Part shown: piece after piece, positions 20,893-24,604 of the stretch
Position numbering within the stretch: the first letter of the stretch is position 1
Layout: each line of letters opens with the position of its first letter
Assembly (NCBI GenBank): GCA_002305685.1
Contig: DBQB01000010.1
Span: 34,735 to 59,338, forward strand
DNA: 24,604 nt
Reading direction: 5' to 3'
Source: Ruminococcaceae bacterium UBA1405
Lineage (GTDB): Bacteria; Bacillota; Clostridia; Oscillospirales; Ruminococcaceae
Translations under genes and position numbers: made by a program
The notes under the pieces: model-generated
The model's input: the letters and a program-made list of their open reading frames with translations, nothing else
What the model was told of the DNA's origin: nothing
Database searches by the model: none

Positions 20893-23112
20893 ATGGAGAC
20901 GGCGCAGCAGATACTCAAACAGTATTTTGGCTATGATACCTTTCGTCCTGGACAGGCAGAGATCGTCCGGCAGATTCTGGAAGGAAAAGATGTGATGGCG
21001 GTGATGCCCACCGGCGCGGGAAAGTCTCTTTGCTATCAGGTGCCTGCGCTGATGCTGCCGGGTGTGACGCTGGTGATCTCACCGCTGATCTCCCTGATGA
21101 AGGACCAGGTGGATTCCCTCACCGATTCAGGGGTCCCCTGTGCCTATGTCAACAGCGCCCTTTCCGAGAGCGATTATCAGCAGGTGATGTGGAATGCAGC
21201 GGTGGGACAGTATAAGCTATTGTATATCGCCCCGGAAAGACTGGAGAGCGAGAGCTTTCTACGGCTGCTGGGAAAGGTGCAGATACCTCTGGTGGCGGTG
21301 GACGAGGCACACTGCGTTTCTCAGTGGGGACATGATTTTCGTCCCAGTTATACCCGGATTGCTTCGCTGCTGGATTTTCTCTCTCCGCGGCCGGTGGTTG
21401 CGGCGTTCACTGCTACGGCTACCTATCAGGTACGGGAAGATATTGTCACGCTGCTGAAGCTTCAGCAGCCCTACAGCATCACCACCGGCTTTGACCGGCC
21501 CAACCTTACCTTTTCGGTGGAGCATCCGGCCAATCGCTTGCAGGCGGCGCTGGCGTTTTTGCGCAGGCATCCAGGGGAGTCTGGCATCATCTACTGCGCC
21601 ACAAGGAAAACCACCGACAGCGTGTGTGAGAAACTGCGGCAGGCAGGGATTTCAGCAGACCGATACCACGGTGCCATGACCCCCGCCCAGCGCACCAAGG
21701 CTCAGGAGGATTTTATCTACGACCGTACCCAGGTGATGGTTGCCACCAACGCTTTTGGGATGGGGATCGACAAACCCAACATCCGTTTTGTGCTCCATTA
21801 CAATATGCCGAAAAATTTGGAGAGCTACTATCAGGAGGCAGGCCGTGCGGGGCGGGATGGGGACGCCGCCAGCTGTGTCCTCTATTTTTCCCCGCAGGAC
21901 GTACAGACCAACAAGCTGCTGCTGGAGCACAGCGGGGAGCCCCAAGAACCCGGCGCCTATGAGAAGCTGGCCCAGATGACCGATTACTGCCACACCGACC
22001 GGTGTCTGCGCAGCTATATCTTAGAATATTTTGGGGAACCGCCCCTTCGGGAAAACTGTCACAACTGCTCCAACTGCAACAGCACTGCCCAGCACACCGA
22101 TATCACGGTACACTCGCAGAAGATTCTCTCCTGTGTCAAACGGATGGGGGAGCGGTTTGGCAGCGGCATGGTGGCGGCGGTGCTGCGGGGTTCCAAAAGC
22201 GAGCAGGTGCTGCGCATGGGCTTTGACAAGCTCTCCACCTACGGGATTATGAAGGACTGCCCTTCCGCCCTTTTGCGGGAACTCATCGCATTTTTGGTGT
22301 CGGAGGGATATCTTCATTCCGAACCCGGCAGATACCCTACCCTCTCCCTTACAGCCAAGGCCGTCCCGGTTCTGCGGGGAAGAGAAAAGGTTATGATTCG
22401 AAGAAACCTCCAAACGTTGGATCAGAAACCCGAAGCCATGGTGGACGACCAGCTTTTCCAGCAGCTTCGGCAGTGCCGCAAAGAGTTGGCGGACGCAGCC
22501 GGGATACCGCCGTATATCATCTTTGCCGACGCCACCCTGCGCTCCATGGCCCAGCTTCGGCCCCAAAATCTGGAACAGATGTTGTCGGTACCCGGTGTGG
22601 GAGAATACAAACTGAATAAATATGGAGAAAAATTTCTATCTGTAATAAATTCCAGCGGTTCTATGCCGGCGCAGCCATCCGTTCAAACGGCTGAACCCGA
22701 TGGCGGCGGGGAGAAAGAAGCTGCATCTCCCTCCCGGAAAAAGCGTTCCAGTGAGCGGCTCACCGATGAAAACGGCAACAAGATTGCCAGTTCCGACGCC
22801 AGCTATGCGCTGTTTCAGCTGGGGAAATCGGTGGAGGAGATTGCGTCGCTGCGGGGGATTGCGGTGTCCACAGTGGAAGGGCATCTCTTTGAGAGCTGGC
22901 GCAAAGGCCTTGCGGTGGATTATGTGTTTGCTACGGCGCAGCAGCAACAGCAGATTCTGTGCGCATATGAGGGATGGCAGGGCTCGATGCGGGATTTTAA
23001 GGCCCAACTACCTCCGGAGATTTCCTATGCAGGCATCTACTATACCCTGGAAAAGCACCACATCCCTTGGAAGAGGAGAAATGACACATCCGGGAAAGGA
23101 GAAACAAAATGA
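20893..23112 (+). CDS. recQ: ATP-dependent DNA helicase RecQ
   Basis: RecQ is a 3'-5' helicase of superfamily 2 that acts in recombination and fork repair. The protein has 739 residues, longer than the common form of about 600. Motifs are I (PTGAGKSLCYQ, Lys44), Ia (VISPLISLMKDQ), II (DEAH, 137-140, followed by CVSQWGHDFR), III (FTATA), V (VATNAFGMGIDKP) and VI (YYQEAGRAGRDG). The zinc site has Cys371, Cys389, Cys392 and Cys395. A winged-helix RQC domain (about 400-505) and an HRDC domain (about 517-590) follow. After a Ser/Lys linker, residues about 625-735 form an extra helix-turn-helix-like domain (LFQLGKSVEEIASLRGIAVS), seen in Firmicutes RecQ. AGGGAGG precedes the ATG. It overlaps coaX by four bases. 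Confidence 0.96.
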   Translation: METAQQILKQYFGYDTFRPGQAEIVRQILEGKDVMAVMPTGAGKSLCYQVPALMLPGVTLVISPLISLMKDQVDSLTDSGVPCAYVNSALSESDYQQVMWNAAVGQYKLLYIAPERLESESFLRLLGKVQIPLVAVDEAHCVSQWGHDFRPSYTRIASLLDFLSPRPVVAAFTATATYQVREDIVTLLKLQQPYSITTGFDRPNLTFSVEHPANRLQAALAFLRRHPGESGIIYCATRKTTDSVCEKLRQAGISADRYHGAMTPAQRTKAQEDFIYDRTQVMVATNAFGMGIDKPNIRFVLHYNMPKNLESYYQEAGRAGRDGDAASCVLYFSPQDVQTNKLLLEHSGEPQEPGAYEKLAQMTDYCHTDRCLRSYILEYFGEPPLRENCHNCSNCNSTAQHTDITVHSQKILSCVKRMGERFGSGMVAAVLRGSKSEQVLRMGFDKLSTYGIMKDCPSALLRELIAFLVSEGYLHSEPGRYPTLSLTAKAVPVLRGREKVMIRRNLQTLDQKPEAMVDDQLFQQLRQCRKELADAAGIPPYIIFADATLRSMAQLRPQNLEQMLSVPGVGEYKLNKYGEKFLSVINSSGSMPAQPSVQTAEPDGGGEKEAASPSRKKRSSERLTDENGNKIASSDASYALFQLGKSVEEIASLRGIAVSTVEGHLFESWRKGLAVDYVFATAQQQQQILCAYEGWQGSMRDFKAQLPPEISYAGIYYTLEKHHIPWKRRNDTSGKGETK

Positions 23113-23918
23113 TTTTGGCGGTGGATGTAAGCAACACCTGTACCACGTTGGGCTGTGTGGAGCGGCACAGCGGCGAGATTCGTTTTACCGCCCAGCTCGC
23201 CTCAGACCGCCGCAGAACGGCGGATGAATATGCCATTTTGCTGCACAATCTTTTTGTACTGCACCAAACCGATCCCCATGAAATGGAAGGATGTATCCTA
23301 TCCTCGGTGGTGCCCTCTCTGACCCCTCTGGTGCGGCAGGCCCTGGAGCGCATTACCGGTAAAAAGGTGATGGTGGTGGGGGCGGGGGTCAAAACGGGAC
23401 TGAATATCCTCATTGACAATCCGGCACAGCTTGGCAGCGATATGGTGGCCATGGCGGTGGCTGCCTTAGCCCTCTATCCCAAACCGGTGCTGATCTTTGA
23501 TCTGAGCACCGCCACCACCTTGTCGGTGTTGGATGCCAAAGGGGGATATCTGGGCGGCATGATTATGCCTGGACCATCCTTGGGAATGGAGGCCCTCTCC
23601 CAGAGCGCGGCCCAGCTGCCCCATATCAGTTTTGAACCTCCCCGCCGTCTCATCGCCACCAATACGGTGGAGTGTATGAAAAGCGGTTATATCTACGGGA
23701 CCGCCGCCATGTTAGACGGGGTGATTGCCCGGATAGAAGAAAAGCTGGGGGAGAAAGCGTCGGTGGTGGCGACAGGAAGCCAGGCGTCGGATATCGTCCG
23801 GTTTTGTAAGAGGAAGATGGTGTTTGAACCCAATCTGCGGCTGATTGGGCTGCGTTTGATCTACAACCGGAACACAGAGGCGGAAAACAGGGACAAGAAC
23901 AAAATAGAGCGGGCGTGA
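23109..23918 (+). CDS. coaX: Type III pantothenate kinase (CoaX), divergent
   Basis: CoaX phosphorylates pantothenate in the first step of CoA synthesis. The protein has 269 residues; overall sequence follows the Clostridia CoaX pattern: SSVVPSLTPLV, VGAGVKTGLNILIDNPAQLG, GSDMV (109-113), YLGGMIMPG, and NTVECMKSGYIYGTAAMLDG. Two core nucleotide-binding motifs differ from the usual form: DVSNT (6-10) instead of DxGNT, and DLSTATT (131-137) instead of DxGTATT, with serine replacing glycine both times. The expected Asn after DxGNT is Cys. Activity may be altered, so it could be a paralogue; the conserved Asp111 is present. AAAGGAG precedes the ATG, which overlaps the recQ stop. A strong terminator follows. 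Confidence 0.85.
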   Translation: MILAVDVSNTCTTLGCVERHSGEIRFTAQLASDRRRTADEYAILLHNLFVLHQTDPHEMEGCILSSVVPSLTPLVRQALERITGKKVMVVGAGVKTGLNILIDNPAQLGSDMVAMAVAALALYPKPVLIFDLSTATTLSVLDAKGGYLGGMIMPGPSLGMEALSQSAAQLPHISFEPPRRLIATNTVECMKSGYIYGTAAMLDGVIARIEEKLGEKASVVATGSQASDIVRFCKRKMVFEPNLRLIGLRLIYNRNTEAENRDKNKIERA

Positions 23919-23939
23919 AAACGACAAAAAGACCAATCA

Positions 23940-23998
23940 AAAAGGCAGCTGCCCTTTGACATCCTTTTCGGTGCCAAAGGAGCGCTGCCTTTTGTCTG
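23940..23998. terminator. Bidirectional terminator after coaX
   Basis: AAAAGGCAGC (23940-23949) pairs with GCTGCCTTTT (23984-23993), with an inner CCTTTG/CAAAGG helix (23953-23958 with 23975-23980). T's follow on the plus strand and the mirror arrangement serves the minus strand. It can end both recQ-coaX and the minus-strand regulator gene that stops at 24049. Confidence 0.88.
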
Positions 23999-24048
23999 TT
24001 CTTATTCTTTCTGGGGCGGAGGTACCGGATTACCGTGGGGATAGACAG

Positions 24049-24594
24049 TTATCGGTTTTTCTCCTGATAGCTGTTTCCCGACTGTGTATCGGTGCAATCG
24101 TCGGGGTGTAGGGAAGGGGAAGCTGGGTTGCGTTTGCGCAGAAAGGGCCGTTTGCGGAGGATTGCTTGGATAAAGTTTCGGTTGAGAAAAGCGATGGCCA
24201 ATCCGACAAGGATCAGCAGCCAAAGCGCCGCCGTCAGCGTTTCCAACCGATGCTGCTGTATAAAATATCGGAAACTATATCCGGTATGTTCGGCATTCCA
24301 GGTGTACCACTTGTTTCCGGAACTGTCGTAGCGGATGACGGGTACCATCACCGGTATTGCCCTGGACAGCAGATAGAGGATCAGGTTTCCCAGCATCCCT
24401 ACTGTGCAGAGCGCCAGCGCGGCAATCTGCCTATATTTTTTGTGTTTGCCTTGGGGATGAGAGGGATCGGAGGGCGAAGGGGCTGAATCAACGGGAATGT
24501 CATCGATGAGCAGCTGATCGCAGCTGACGCCAAAAAGTTTACTGAGTTGTACGATGTTGGCTGCATCCGGAAGGGCGGAGCCGGTATCACATAG
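24049..24594 (-). CDS. 3' part of an XRE-type regulator with a two-helix membrane tail (incomplete)
   Basis: The frame running from the right edge encodes about 181 residues. It begins DTGSALPDAANIVQLSKLFG, then VSCDQLLIDD, which is the second half of an XRE/HTH_3 DNA-binding domain (usually WETGxxLPDxxNLxxLSxLFGVSxDxLL). A Pro/Ser linker follows, then a membrane helix (about IAALALCTVGMLGNLILYLL), an outside segment, and a second helix (LETLTAALWLLILVGLAIAF), ending in a basic tail. This layout suggests a membrane-tethered transcription regulator. The frame has no ATG, GTG or TTG before 24396, and a stop (24595-24597) interrupts it ten bases from the window end. Either a frameshift lies here or the end sequence is unreliable. 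The ATG at 24396 alone would give only the membrane part. Confidence 0.65.
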   Translation of the reverse strand, partial: LCDTGSALPDAANIVQLSKLFGVSCDQLLIDDIPVDSAPSPSDPSHPQGKHKKYRQIAALALCTVGMLGNLILYLLSRAIPVMVPVIRYDSSGNKWYTWNAEHTGYSFRYFIQQHRLETLTAALWLLILVGLAIAFLNRNFIQAILRKRPFLRKRNPASPSLHPDDCTDTQSGNSYQEKNR

Positions 24595-24604
24595 TTAAAG
24601 ATAT

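Overview
The window looks like chromosomal DNA from an anaerobic, moderately GC-rich Gram-positive of the Clostridia, most likely the Oscillospirales. This is inferred from strong AGGAGG-type ribosome binding sites, TTGACA/TATAAT-type promoters, GTG and TTG starts, split secD/secF genes, a Clostridia-style type III pantothenate kinase, and accessory families common in that group (DUF2200, EcsC, DUF5655, LarC1, GH3). No rRNA, tRNA, CRISPR array, insertion sequence or phage gene was seen. Most of the window is housekeeping sequence.

Layout. Positions 1-1280 hold the terminator of a gene to the left, an unrecognised membrane-anchored protein (+), and a small multi-helix membrane protein (-) sharing a terminator with it. 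Positions 1378-3028 are a minus-strand cluster, DUF2200 (frameshifted) then EcsC family then DUF5655, downstream of a large GH3 glycosidase (3144-5288, -). Divergent from the GH3 gene is a YtcJ-type amidohydrolase (5459-7090, +). Next come purA (7288-8562, +), a PHP-domain hydrolase broken by a frameshift (8785-9628, +), and pyruvate kinase (9775-11223, -). Pyruvate kinase is divergent from asparaginyl-tRNA synthetase (11732-13132, +).

The right half is almost all plus strand: larC1 with a histidine-rich tandem repeat (13307-14302), a type Ic aspartate aminotransferase-like enzyme with a TTG start (14631-15920), purB with a GTG start (16110-17540), secD-secF (17700-20029, ATGA overlap), a flavin reductase-like protein (20188-20814), and recQ-coaX (20893-23918, ATGA overlap). 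At the right edge is the 3' part of a minus-strand XRE-type regulator with a membrane-spanning tail.

Working together: purA and purB supply the two adenylosuccinate steps to AMP (purB also acts earlier in IMP synthesis). The aminotransferase and AsnS share aspartate/asparagine metabolism. Pyruvate kinase is glycolytic, SecDF drives export, RecQ repairs DNA and CoaX starts CoA synthesis. These are mostly separate transcription units with their own promoters and terminators, not one pathway island.

The points most worth a second look are: (1) two frameshifts, both in C/G runs that would be intact at exactly six bases (observed five and seven); (2) a long imperfect hairpin plus two mutually exclusive hairpins in the purB leader; (3) a promoter followed within about 40 bases by a terminator, upstream of the aminotransferase gene; (4) a 45-bp repeat encoding about 40 histidines in LarC1, with no LarC2 following; (5) a CoaX with glycine-to-serine changes in two core motifs. 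I do not see a clearly new multi-gene system; the best candidates for undescribed biology are the leader RNAs.
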